Below, one piece after another: positions 18,901-26,197 of a DNA stretch of 30,974 nt. Source of the stretch: CAYXFD01 sp964464175. Its GTDB lineage: Bacteria > Cloacimonadota > Cloacimonadia > Cloacimonadales > JAJBBL01. The stretch lies in NCBI GenBank assembly GCA_964464175.1, contig CAYXFD010000030.1, positions 1-30,974 on the forward strand, written 5' to 3'. The notes beneath the pieces were generated by a model. That model was not told the origin of the DNA, did no database searches, and saw nothing but the letters and a program-made list of their open reading frames with translations. The stretch's first letter is position 1. Each line of letters opens with the position of its first letter. The position numbers and the translations under genes are program-made.

Positions 18901-20260
18901 AAATGAATCTGGTATTGGGTACCCGATCCGTTAATGTACCTCCACTGAGATTATAGGGATCATATTCTATTAGTAGATGCTGAATGTTTCTTGAACGATT
19001 AGGATACTGATCTGTAACAGAATAGTAAAAAGCATTAGTTGCGGCATAGTGATTAGTATCCATTGGCCGCTGGACAGTAATCACGATATTTCCTGTTTCA
19101 TAATCAAATGTTGTCTGTAAAGGGATATTAGTCGCTTGATCTCCTTCAAGAAAATTAACAAGACCATCAAAAACAAGAGTTTGTCCTGTTACAGGTATCC
19201 AGCCGGTAGTAAGATTATTCTGTGTTGTAGTTCCCATCCAAATCTTAATTGGTTTTTCAATCAGATCATCAGTAAAACTGCTGTAGTAGGCAAGATTTGT
19301 AATTTCTCCGGTTAGGTTAATTTCTTCTTCCATATAGATGGTTTGGGTAATGCTATTCCGGAAATAGAAAGAAGCAGGCAAGGTATTCCCTAAAGACTCT
19401 CCTGAACCGATGTTTACAATTCCTGAACCGGGAGGATAAGCTTCTATTAGTAACTCCTGAGTAGTATTATTATCCTGATTCTCATCAATAATTAGATCAA
19501 TTTCTCCGTAAAGGTATGTTACTTCCGTTTCATCTGGAGTCCAAGAGAACAAATAATCTATTGTTTCATCAGGTTGAATAGGTAACCCAGCAATTGAAGC
19601 AAGTTCTATGTTTCCTTCTTTCATTAACTTAACACTGTAATCATTCTGTTCATTCATTCCAATGTTATCAACTGTGACCGTATATTGTCCCGTTGAGCCA
19701 ACACTGAGAGCAACGGGTCCACTAATATTTACAGCTTCCAAATCGTTGAAGTGAGAATTTTCTATGGCTACATGGTGAACTCTCCACCATTCGAGACCAT
19801 ACCAGACACTTGAACCCCAACTACGGAAACGCAACTGAATATCCTGGCCTTGAAAATCATTTAAGGGTAATGTTAACAGAGATCCCCCCATTACACCCCA
19901 GTCTGCACCAACTGTATCCCATACCCAAAGAACATTTGGTATTCCATCAATTAACACAGCAATCTCAAAAGCTTCATCGACGGCATCCGCGTAATAATTG
20001 ATATGTTGTGTAACATGTAGGTAACGTACGTTATCAGGCAATGAGATAATTGGTGAAATAGCTGACATATCATACGGCTCTACGATAGGTGCATAGTGTA
20101 AACGGAGATAGCCTGAAGTAATTGACCAATTTCCCTCTAATGTCCATGTTCCAGGATTGACGGCAAAATCTTCTTCCCATATGATTCCCTGTCCGATAAG
20201 AATCGATACCGAACATAACATAATTGTCAATAATATCGTTACTTTAATTGGATTTAACAT
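15986..20260 (-). CDS. Large secreted multidomain protein with type IX-style sorting domain
   Basis: A 1424-residue exported protein with signal peptide 1-24. Domains in order: choice-of-anchor J/MAM-like (about 26-175), CARDB-like (180-275), a beta-rich region beginning GSGESLGNTLPASFYFR (280-455), two carboxypeptidase-regulatory-like folds (460-625), an Fn3 split by a 165-residue module (A, 657-821) and resuming at ILGYYVYRF, another carboxypeptidase-regulatory-like fold (960-1040), a second split Fn3 holding module B (1076-1241) and resuming at FLGYKILRN, and a C-terminal NYPNPFNPET sorting domain (1339-1424). Modules A and B are clear duplicates: both contain FWP..., WxGGSSDP, QPxN, QWNE and WFGY motifs. 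The sorting domain implies export by a type IX-like system and attachment or release at the surface. It lies 31 bases after the 719-residue protein gene, with AAGGAG 6 bases before the ATG. No enzyme active site was recognised. Confidence 0.87.
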   Translation of the reverse strand: MLNPIKVTILLTIMLCSVSILIGQGIIWEEDFAVNPGTWTLEGNWSITSGYLRLHYAPIVEPYDMSAISPIISLPDNVRYLHVTQHINYYADAVDEAFEIAVLIDGIPNVLWVWDTVGADWGVMGGSLLTLPLNDFQGQDIQLRFRSWGSSVWYGLEWWRVHHVAIENSHFNDLEAVNISGPVALSVGSTGQYTVTVDNIGMNEQNDYSVKLMKEGNIELASIAGLPIQPDETIDYLFSWTPDETEVTYLYGEIDLIIDENQDNNTTQELLIEAYPPGSGIVNIGSGESLGNTLPASFYFRNSITQTIYMEEEINLTGEITNLAYYSSFTDDLIEKPIKIWMGTTTQNNLTTGWIPVTGQTLVFDGLVNFLEGDQATNIPLQTTFDYETGNIVITVQRPMDTNHYAATNAFYYSVTDQYPNRSRNIQHLLIEYDPYNLSGGTLTDRVPNTRFIFSLGEMGILSGNVYNAVTDEPISGATITITELDREETSNGQGFFSFGNVPIGLYNINAYKGGYYESNTIVTINEGENTQIVFDLLPLPFITVSGQVMDSSNQPEGIVGASVELMGFQEYSTVTTTDGQFIIPEVFSNSTYTILVSYPGYLDYTDTVVVGDSDLELDSIVLEDIPYPPTSVIAAINDQNQVDLSWSISESLVENEQWFYWGPAINPNNNGIGSADGPSQFTTAQRFSVNDIAVLNIAEMYITTLRFWPRVAEATYTLKVWRGGSSDPFDEGILIHSQPANDLVMNQWNEIELTNPVFIDAEQEIWFGYEVNTPSGLPAGVDPGPAIDGFGNLIFWQGSWDTLLNMAPQLDYNWCLQAYAGVMPVNRSVMLSKNEVLKQQTQSFFETRNSLPDFHYNNETSVLSAAIESTNVITRSYNQEKLFYRDSRDILGYYVYRFLLEDQENENLWTLVTTITTPTDTTYTDTSWNTIAPGFYRYALTAVYPNNIESPPAFSNSLERFFNIEVTVNLSTNSGDPVEGAEVTLINNNMNPDDVYTMTAPASGVVVFPSVTSGTYMIRAVLDDFDQYQAFDVEIVENNFIYGIELVETLDPPVNLTYEIDSGNNIMLNWLEPGSGIEQWIHWDSGENHDAIGTGTAAVFTVAVRFTTEDLNNLQVDGLYLTSVRFWPYEGDATYTLGIWTGGSSDPLNSGTLMHTQPVNNVIPQQWNEVSITNPVYIDSANELWFGYQIDTPGGYPAGCDAGPVIDEKGNLMFWNGQWITLLDVNPELDSNWNIQGFTSYSREEENKLLISNENDSEKLRESRVFLGYKILRNDQVLIENLFDLTYTDANVSNGTYVYGISAQYTTGESEIVQTEEITIARTEDNSSSSPFITELKDNYPNPFNPETKISFSLEADSYILLEIYNIKGQRVKVLLNSFIEAGNHSVIWDGQTNQNKIAGSGIYFYRLKAGDYSAVKKMILIK

Positions 20261-20291
20261 ATAGTGCTCCTTATGGTTATTTATAGTTATC

Positions 20292-22451
20292 TTATTTTAA
20301 TAGAATCATTCTTCTGATAGAAGTATAGTTCTCCGTTGTCATTTTGTAGAGATAAATGCCACTAGACAACTTTTTGCTCTGTTTATCTCTTCCATTCCAA
20401 ACTAAGTTATGAACACCACCAGAGATAACATGATCGACTAATCTCTTAATGTGTTCTCCCTTTACGTTGTAGATATCTATTATCACATGTTTCTCATTAT
20501 CCAGAAAAAACCTTATATTTGTTTCAGGGTTGAAGGGATTGGGATAATTACCATAGAGGATGGTACTGGAAGAAATAAGATCGTCGTCTATATGAGAAGA
20601 TTCAATTTCATATTGAGCTTCTGCAATCTCACTCGGTATCCAATCAGTTTTGTAAGCACGTGCTTTTATTACAATATTACCATCTTCAATTGCGATCGGT
20701 TCGATATATACTGAAGCACTTTCGTCAGGATCATTACCATCGAGAGTGTAATAAATCTGAACATCGTCTGTGGAACAAGAAATGGCGACATCGATTGGTT
20801 CTTGATAAACACCAGATTCGGGAGAAAAGATTGGAGTGGATACAGTACCAGTAATAATCACATCCTCTACATTGGATGGGCTGCTTTCATGAACGGTATT
20901 GTAAATTGCTGTAACCCAATAAACATAATCACCGGGAGGAACATTCAGATCATTAAAGTTAGTACCAGAAGTTTGATTAATAATGTTACCATTTCGATAG
21001 ACAGCATATTGAGTAACATTGTAAGTTCCTTCAGGTTCTTGCCAAGTGCACATAACATGCTGGTAGGTTGTTTCGGCTGTGAAATCTGTTGGTGGTAACA
21101 ACTCAATTACTACTTCGACTGTATTTGATGGGGGAGTTTCATTCTGTCCATAGACTGCTGTGATATAGAATGAATGTTCCCCTTCGGGGAAACCAGTAAG
21201 GGTGTGTTGATTATTACCGGGAAATACGAATTCTACTAATGAATCCTCATCATTATAGATTCGATATCCGGAAAAATTTGTAAATAGATTCGAAGCTACT
21301 GAGTGATTCCAACTAAGATCAATATCGTTAACATTGTCAACTTCAGCTTCCAAATTACCTGGTGATGTAATTTGTCCTTGATAAGTAGTAGCAATTCTCA
21401 GCATACCTTGAGCCCCATCATAGTATGATGCGTATAGGTGATTACCTTCAATGATAAAATCTATTGATGAATACCACATTCCTATAATATCAAATACTTG
21501 AGTATTCCAACTATTATTGCTATTCCAAGCATGTTTAATTCGAGCGGCATTGTGAGCAAAATAGACAATATGAATAGTTCCTTCCTCATCGATATTTATA
21601 TGATTATCCCAACCTATCTTATTATGCTGGGTGCCAGGATCAACAAGGGATGATTGCCAAACACCAGTATTTTTGTTAGCATAATGCAGCGAGTAACAAC
21701 CGTCGTTCACTTCATAATAAGAGATATGAGGGCGATCTAATTGATCTAATGTTAAAGAACCTACACCTGGTACAATTTCTGATTGCCATTCTGCACCATC
21801 GAAATACCTATAATTTCCTCCACTTGATGAAGCTGACAATATATGAGGATGACCAAAAGCATTTAACACAAGACTAATTTCCTGTCCTCCTCCACCATCA
21901 AAGATTTGAATTAGCCATTGATCGTTAGATTTATATGCATATCTTAATTGAGAAGAGCTTGTGCCGGTATATGCTAGATGAGGGACATTATCTTCATCTA
22001 TGGCTATTTCAAGCCAACTTGAACCTATAGATATTGAATCTACAACTTCGTGTTGCCACATAACCCCATCATAAAAAGCATAAGTTGGATGCTGTGACTG
22101 ATTAATATAAAAAATGTGGATGTTATCACTATCATCAATCACAACAGACGGTCCAGAATTAATACCCGATGAACTATAAGCTATTTGCATATGCTGCCAT
22201 GAATCATCGACCCAATAGCTGTAATGAAGATTACTGTTTAATCTTGGTGTATAATAAAAAACATGCGGATTACCTTCACTATCAATTGCTAATCCCGACC
22301 CGGCACATGCATAAATCATTCCTGGAGTTATTGGGATTATATCAAAAGTTTGCCAATCATATGCATTCAAAGAACTAAATACCGTTATGACAGATATTAG
22401 AACCAAACTTATTAGTAACATACTACTCTTGGGCAGGGAAATGAACTTCAT
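20292..22451 (-). CDS. Secreted propeller-like protein with Fn3, chitobiase-C-type and sorting domains
   Basis: A 719-residue exported protein with signal peptide about 1-30. Residues 38-360 hold about seven repeats with a D-x-x-G/N-x-x-H-I/V-x-Y core (NPHVFYY, NIHIFYI, VPHLAYT, HPHILSA, RPHISYY, TIHIVYF, HLYASYY), each followed by an aromatic-rich W-Q/N strand, suggesting a sialidase-like beta-propeller. Then come two Fn3 domains (365-545), a CHB_HEX_C_1-like fold (545-625, YYTLDGNDP), and an NYPNPFNPET type IX-style sorting domain (636-719). No sialidase arginine triad was identified, so binding rather than hydrolysis is my guess. The ATG is preceded by GGAGG at 5 bases and lies within the end of the upstream regulator gene (29-base overlap), implying translational coupling. 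Confidence 0.85.
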   Translation of the reverse strand: MKFISLPKSSMLLISLVLISVITVFSSLNAYDWQTFDIIPITPGMIYACAGSGLAIDSEGNPHVFYYTPRLNSNLHYSYWVDDSWQHMQIAYSSSGINSGPSVVIDDSDNIHIFYINQSQHPTYAFYDGVMWQHEVVDSISIGSSWLEIAIDEDNVPHLAYTGTSSSQLRYAYKSNDQWLIQIFDGGGGQEISLVLNAFGHPHILSASSSGGNYRYFDGAEWQSEIVPGVGSLTLDQLDRPHISYYEVNDGCYSLHYANKNTGVWQSSLVDPGTQHNKIGWDNHINIDEEGTIHIVYFAHNAARIKHAWNSNNSWNTQVFDIIGMWYSSIDFIIEGNHLYASYYDGAQGMLRIATTYQGQITSPGNLEAEVDNVNDIDLSWNHSVASNLFTNFSGYRIYNDEDSLVEFVFPGNNQHTLTGFPEGEHSFYITAVYGQNETPPSNTVEVVIELLPPTDFTAETTYQHVMCTWQEPEGTYNVTQYAVYRNGNIINQTSGTNFNDLNVPPGDYVYWVTAIYNTVHESSPSNVEDVIITGTVSTPIFSPESGVYQEPIDVAISCSTDDVQIYYTLDGNDPDESASVYIEPIAIEDGNIVIKARAYKTDWIPSEIAEAQYEIESSHIDDDLISSSTILYGNYPNPFNPETNIRFFLDNEKHVIIDIYNVKGEHIKRLVDHVISGGVHNLVWNGRDKQSKKLSSGIYLYKMTTENYTSIRRMILLK

Positions 22452-23283
22452 TAGATCCTCCGTAATTTTTCGTTAATTTCTTATTAATTCTCATTTCTTC
22501 CAATTTACTGTCTAAAGTAACCGATCTTTGCAGATAAGACCTAAATATTTCAATGAAAGCCTTGGCAAAATCTTCATGATGAATGAACATTGTTGTAAAA
22601 CTTGTTTTCGTTGACACTTTATCCTTCAGGTTGATCAAAACAATCTTATCGTCAAAAATCGCGACTTTAACTGGAACATTGTCACAGATGCGGATTTTGA
22701 CTCCTGTTGATTGGAATAATAACAAAACAGTAACCATCTGATTATCAGATAGAACTCTTGAATCGTATAGATAGGTATATTCTAAATTCCCTGCATGAGG
22801 GTCAAAATTTCCATTTAATATCTTCTCTCTGCTCATAATAAAAGGAGGCTTTAACATACTCTTTACATTACTATTTGCCTCCTTCTCTATCTGGTTTACA
22901 CGTTCCAGAATCAACTCAGAATCCTTGATAATCTCTACATAATCAACCAAATCGTTATTATTTTTTGCTTTCTGATAGTGTTCAGAGAGCAAATCACTAA
23001 GACTGGTCAGATTCCTAATTTGATTTTGGTATGCCATAAGATGTTTAGAAATCGGGTCTTTGGGATTATTTGCTCTATAGATCCTGTCATAGCCAGGCAC
23101 CCGTGAGCAGAAATTTTTCTTCTCGAGCTTATTAATAATAGAATAGATTTTTGTACGGGGAATATTCGAGATTTTAGCTATCTCGGTTGCTGTTAATTGT
23201 TCCTTTTGTAAAAGACACAGATATGCTTGAACTTCATACTCGGATAATCCTAATTCTTTGAGTTTACTTACATCAATCTCCAT
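22423..23283 (-). CDS. TrmB-family transcriptional regulator (paralogue 1)
   Basis: A 286-residue regulator with the same build as the product of 15110-15901: a winged helix-turn-helix (about 5-72, LTATEIAKISNIPRTKIYSI), a helical linker, and a C-terminal effector domain (about 115-255, KVAIFDDK, MFIHHEDFAKAFIEIF). It has an extra charged tail of about 25 residues (from LEEMRINKK) whose coding sequence overlaps the start of the 719-residue protein gene. It is the first gene of a three-gene minus-strand operon with two secreted proteins. GGAGAG lies about 6 bases before the ATG. A perfect TTAACC-N3-GGTTAA palindrome ends only 19 bases before the start codon, overlapping the expected transcription start, so autoregulation is likely (inference). 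Confidence 0.86.
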   Translation of the reverse strand: MEIDVSKLKELGLSEYEVQAYLCLLQKEQLTATEIAKISNIPRTKIYSIINKLEKKNFCSRVPGYDRIYRANNPKDPISKHLMAYQNQIRNLTSLSDLLSEHYQKAKNNNDLVDYVEIIKDSELILERVNQIEKEANSNVKSMLKPPFIMSREKILNGNFDPHAGNLEYTYLYDSRVLSDNQMVTVLLLFQSTGVKIRICDNVPVKVAIFDDKIVLINLKDKVSTKTSFTTMFIHHEDFAKAFIEIFRSYLQRSVTLDSKLEEMRINKKLTKNYGGSNEVHFPAQE

Positions 23284-23302
23284 TTCTTACTCTCCATAAT
23301 TT

Positions 23303-23317
23303 TTAACCGTCGGTTAA
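23303..23317. promoter_or_regulatory. Operator 2 (proximal) of the right island promoter
   Basis: A perfect 6-3-6 palindrome, TTAACCGTCGGTTAA on the plus strand, 23 bases downstream (minus-strand sense) of TTGACA and 19 bases before the regulator start codon. It matches the site at 9575-9589 in sequence and spacing. Confidence 0.7.
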
Positions 23318-23346
23318 CTATTGTTTTGAGCGATGATTATTGTCAA
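23318..23346 (-). promoter_or_regulatory. Right island promoter (-35 TTGACA, weak -10)
   Basis: The minus-strand TTGACA (23346-23341) is followed at 17 bases by CAATAG or at 18 by AATAGT, a weak -10 like that of the left promoter. Transcription would begin inside operator 2. It drives the TrmB-like/719/1424 operon. Confidence 0.55.
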
Positions 23347-23355
23347 TAAATTTTT

Positions 23356-23370
23356 TTAACCCCTGGATAA
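23356..23370. promoter_or_regulatory. Operator 1 (distal) of the right island promoter
   Basis: Reads TTATCCAGGGGTTAA on the minus strand, a 6-3-6 palindrome with the same single arm mismatch (TTATCC for TTAACC) as the site at 9523-9537, 9 bases upstream of TTGACA and followed by the same A-rich run. Confidence 0.6.
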
Positions 23371-23542
23371 TAATAATCTCAGTTGGCCATGTAGGGATTA
23401 TCTGAAAGCTTTTAATAAAGACTTAAAGTGTTTTTCCGAAGAGATTCTACGGCGTGTGTACAGCTGATAAAAAAAGTCAATTCTCTGATTTTGCTGTATG
23501 GTTCTGTTTTTTTGTTACAGGAAAACTTTACTGATGGTAGGT

Positions 23543-23573
23543 CAAAAAAATGATGTAAGAATTAAGCGCTTAC
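23543..23573 (-). terminator. Weak candidate terminator after the DUF454 gene
   Basis: On the minus strand GTAAG and CTTAC pair around a 9-base loop containing CGCTTA, followed by ATCATTTTTTT. The 5-bp stem is short, but the T-run and the location, 20 bases past the stop, fit. Confidence 0.35.
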
Positions 23574-23592
23574 TTCAAGAAGATCAGATATA

Positions 23593-24039
23593 CTATTCAA
23601 TGAGAGTCTTGATTTTCAGGACGTGGACTGTCACGCCGACACCTACAAAGAAGAGAATGATTCTGATATACCATCTTTCTGCCGGGATGGCAAACAATGC
23701 AGAAGAAGTCAGGGTAACCCACAAGATAGCCAAAACTGTAATCTTGATTCTCAAGGGAATACCTTCTCTATTGCGATATCTTCGGAGGTATTCTCCAAAG
23801 AGAGGATTTGTGTGAAGCCAGTAATATAATCTGGCAGAACTACGGGCAAAACAGAAAGCAGAGAGTAACAAAAAAGGAGTAGTCGGTAATAGGGGTAAGA
23901 TAATTCCGACCACCCCCAAAGCGAGAGAGAGCAATCCAAGAAGAGCAAAGAACCATCTTTGAAATCTACTTCGGGATAAAGAGATATCTCTCTCCATGTT
24001 TCTTTCTACAGGTTGTTGCTTCGTATCTCTGTTTCGCAT
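23593..24039 (-). CDS. YbaN-family (DUF454) inner-membrane protein
   Basis: A small membrane protein of unknown function. The family signature is clear: GVVGIILPLLPTTPFLLLSA followed by FCFARSS and LHTNPLFG, with hydrophobic segments at the first motif and in the C-terminal half (two more segments, IKITVLAILWVTL and YIRIILFFVGVGVTV). Length is about 148 residues from the ATG at 24039, slightly longer than E. coli YbaN. The start is uncertain: a TTG at 24051 and a later ATG at 23997 are also in frame and none has a well-spaced ribosome binding site. It lies about 55 bases after katA on the same strand and may share the perR-katA transcript. Confidence 0.8.
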   Translation of the reverse strand: MRNRDTKQQPVERNMERDISLSRSRFQRWFFALLGLLSLALGVVGIILPLLPTTPFLLLSAFCFARSSARLYYWLHTNPLFGEYLRRYRNREGIPLRIKITVLAILWVTLTSSALFAIPAERWYIRIILFFVGVGVTVHVLKIKTLIE

Positions 24040-24093
24040 CCTTGTATTCAATATAGTTAACGATAGAGTTGTTGGATCAGCAGGTTTTTAATT

Positions 24094-25566
24094 TCACTGA
24101 TTTTTCTTCTCCGGCACCTCATCCATCGAAATCCCGAGAGCTTTTGCGACCCCTTCACCATATTCAGCATTGACCCGGTAACAGTTACCAATATGACGGA
24201 TCTTGATCTTCTTGGGAGCATCTCCCATATGACGGGCAGTATTCTCATAAAGGAATTTTTTCTGCTCTGGTGACATTAACCCGTAAAGAGCCCTTGGCTG
24301 GGAGTAATAATCATCATCCTCGCGGTGATTATAATGGTAAGCATCCCCTTCTATTTTCAGCGGTGGTTCTGTGTATTCCGGCTGCTCCTGCCATTCATCA
24401 TAACTGTTGGGTTCATAGGTGAGTCTGCTGCCCTGATTACCGTCAACTCGCATCTGCCCGTCTCTGTGATAACTATGAACGGGACAAACAGGCTTGTTTA
24501 CCGGTATCTGATGATGGTTAACCCCAAGACGGTAGCGCTGGGCATCACCGTAAGAAAAGAGCCGGGCTTGTAACAAGCGGTCGGGTGAATATCCGATACC
24601 AGGGACAATATTTGCCGGGGTAAAAGCAGCCTGTTCAACATCTGCAAAGTAATTTTCAGGATTAAGATTAAGCTCCAGCATTCCAACATCCAACAGAGGA
24701 TAATCTCCATGCGGCCAAACCTTAGTAATATCAAAAGGATTGAAGGGGCTCTTTGCTGCCTGTTCTTCGCTCATTATCTGTATTGACATTTTCCAGCGGG
24801 GAAACTCCTTCTTTTCAATACTCTCATAAAGATCCCGCTGGTGACTTTCCCTGTCTTTTGCAACTATCTTTTCCGCTTCTTCATCTGTCAGATTTTTAAT
24901 TCCCTGCATCGTATGCAGATGGAATTTAACCCAGACCTTTTCATTTTTTTCATTAAAGAAGGAAAAGGTATGACAACCATAACCATTCATGTGACGATAG
25001 GAATAGGGGATACCCCGATCACTCATAGTTATGGTTACCTGATGAATGGCCTCCGGAAGAAGCGACCAATAATCCCAGTTGTTTTTGGGACTTCGCATAT
25101 TAGTCCTCGGATCCCGCTTTATGGCATGGTTCAAATCCGGGAACTTGAGGGGGTCTCTGATAAAAAATACGGGGGTGTTGTTACCGACTAAGTCCCAATT
25201 TCCTTCCTCAGTGTAGAATTTCATCGCAAAACCACGGATATCTCTTTCGGCATCAGCAGCTCCTCTTTCTCCGGCTACTGTAGAAAAGCGGACAAAAACC
25301 TTTGTCTTCTTCCCGACTTCTGAAAAGATCTTCGCTTTGGTATATTTAGTAATGTCATGGGTAACGGTAAAGTCACCGAAAGCTCCTGAGCCCTTGGCAT
25401 GCATTCTTCGTTCCGGAATCACTTCCCGGTCAAAATGCGCTAATTTTTCCTGTAACCACATATCCTGCATCAAGACAGGCCCTCGTGGTCCTGCAGTTAC
25501 GACATTCTGATTATCTACTACCGGAGCACCGGCAACAGTAGTCAGTTTTGGATTTTTCTTCTTCAT
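24094..25566 (-). CDS. katA: Monofunctional heme catalase (small-subunit type)
   Basis: Breaks down hydrogen peroxide to water and oxygen in the cytosol. The 490-residue length fits small-subunit catalases. Seen: PERRMHAKGSGAFG with the distal catalytic His56, RFSTVAGERGAADAERD, the GNNTPVFFIRDP motif with the catalytic Asn (129-130), and the proximal heme-ligand region RLFSYGDAQRYRLG near 340. AAGGAG lies 6 bases before the ATG. It starts 3 bases after the PerR gene stop, so the two are cotranscribed and very probably peroxide-induced. A complete catalase beside a class II RNR suggests an anaerobe that meets oxygen at times. Confidence 0.95.
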   Translation of the reverse strand: MKKKNPKLTTVAGAPVVDNQNVVTAGPRGPVLMQDMWLQEKLAHFDREVIPERRMHAKGSGAFGDFTVTHDITKYTKAKIFSEVGKKTKVFVRFSTVAGERGAADAERDIRGFAMKFYTEEGNWDLVGNNTPVFFIRDPLKFPDLNHAIKRDPRTNMRSPKNNWDYWSLLPEAIHQVTITMSDRGIPYSYRHMNGYGCHTFSFFNEKNEKVWVKFHLHTMQGIKNLTDEEAEKIVAKDRESHQRDLYESIEKKEFPRWKMSIQIMSEEQAAKSPFNPFDITKVWPHGDYPLLDVGMLELNLNPENYFADVEQAAFTPANIVPGIGYSPDRLLQARLFSYGDAQRYRLGVNHHQIPVNKPVCPVHSYHRDGQMRVDGNQGSRLTYEPNSYDEWQEQPEYTEPPLKIEGDAYHYNHREDDDYYSQPRALYGLMSPEQKKFLYENTARHMGDAPKKIKIRHIGNCYRVNAEYGEGVAKALGISMDEVPEKKNQ

Positions 25567-25569
25567 AAT

Positions 25570-26052
25570 TCACTCCTTGTTTATGCTTTTCTTCTCTTTT
25601 CTTGATTCTTTCTTCAGACATTTTTCGCAAACTCCACTCACTTCGACATGGATAGAAATAGATTCCCCGAATTGATCAGCCTCTTCCGGAATAGGTAAGT
25701 TGTTCAATTCCTCATTGGAAAAATCCCGGATCAAGCCGCAGCGTGAACAACTGAAATGATGATGGTGAGATAAGTTGGCATCAAAACGATACTTACCCTT
25801 ACATCTGGTTATTCTGTTTAAAAGACCTAAATCCGATAGCATCCATAATGTCCGGTAAACAGTATCAAGGGATATTGTCGGCAAAGATGCTCTTAGTTTT
25901 CTGTAAACATCATCTGCCCCCGGATGCTCTTCACTTGCTGCTACGATACGAAATATTTCCAAACGCTGATGGGTTAGCTTAAAACCTAAAAATTTAGCTG
26001 TTTTTTTAAACTCCTCAAGGCGTTTGTTTACCTGTTCATTGCTTGGTTTCAT
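25570..26052 (-). CDS. perR: Fur-family peroxide-sensing repressor PerR
   Basis: A 160-residue metal-dependent repressor. It has the Fur winged helix (about 20-88, THQRLEIFRI, SLDTVYRTLWML) and dimerisation domain. The structural zinc cysteines are CSRC (Cys102, Cys105) and CEKC (Cys142, Cys145). All five positions corresponding to the B. subtilis PerR regulatory metal site are kept at a constant offset of six: His43, Asp91, His97, His99 and Asp110 (PerR His37, Asp85, His91, His93, Asp104). An aspartate at the last position is the mark of peroxide sensing over iron sensing. Immediately upstream of katA (3-base gap). A 17-bp palindrome 12 bases before its ATG indicates autoregulation of the perR-katA operon. 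Confidence 0.9.
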   Translation of the reverse strand: MKPSNEQVNKRLEEFKKTAKFLGFKLTHQRLEIFRIVAASEEHPGADDVYRKLRASLPTISLDTVYRTLWMLSDLGLLNRITRCKGKYRFDANLSHHHHFSCSRCGLIRDFSNEELNNLPIPEEADQFGESISIHVEVSGVCEKCLKKESRKEKKSINKE

Positions 26053-26064
26053 AGTAAATCCTAT

Positions 26065-26081
26065 TTAAGAATTATTCTTAA
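26065..26081. promoter_or_regulatory. PerR-box-like operator
   Basis: TTAAGAATTATTCTTAA, a perfect 8-1-8 palindrome containing the 7-1-7 Fur/PerR box layout with the AAT-N-ATT centre. It lies 12 bases before the perR ATG. A second overlapping palindrome, TTCTTAACTAAGAA (26075-26088), extends the site. Confidence 0.7.
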
Positions 26082-26088
26082 CTAAGAA

Positions 26089-26117
26089 CAATTTCGTTTT
26101 TAGTTCATAAGTGTCAA
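26089..26117 (-). promoter_or_regulatory. perR-katA promoter
   Basis: The minus-strand TTGACA (26117-26112) is followed at 17 bases by AAATTG (26094-26089), a weak -10. The start point would fall in the PerR-box-like palindrome, consistent with repression. Confidence 0.45.
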
Positions 26118-26197
26118 GAGAATTCTCTTCAAACGGCAGCAGGTTGGAGAAGCTGACGAATAGTTAGTATATAGCAGATAGTAACAAAATTTGATGG

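Larger units (their letters stand above)
23284..23592. other. 309-base intergenic region upstream of the regulator operon
   Basis: Contains the right island promoter with two operators (23303-23370) and a weak candidate terminator for the DUF454 gene near 23543-23573. Nothing else was recognised in 23371-23540. Confidence 0.6.

Noticed and set aside
9520..23373. The inverted promoter copies read as terminal inverted repeats of a transposon
   Set aside because: Similarity is confined to promoter and operator elements, no transposase or integrase lies inside, and no target-site duplication was seen.
24510..24525. GGTTAACC sequence within katA resembling the island operator
   Set aside because: The half-sites overlap in the wrong order and spacing, and it is inside a coding sequence.
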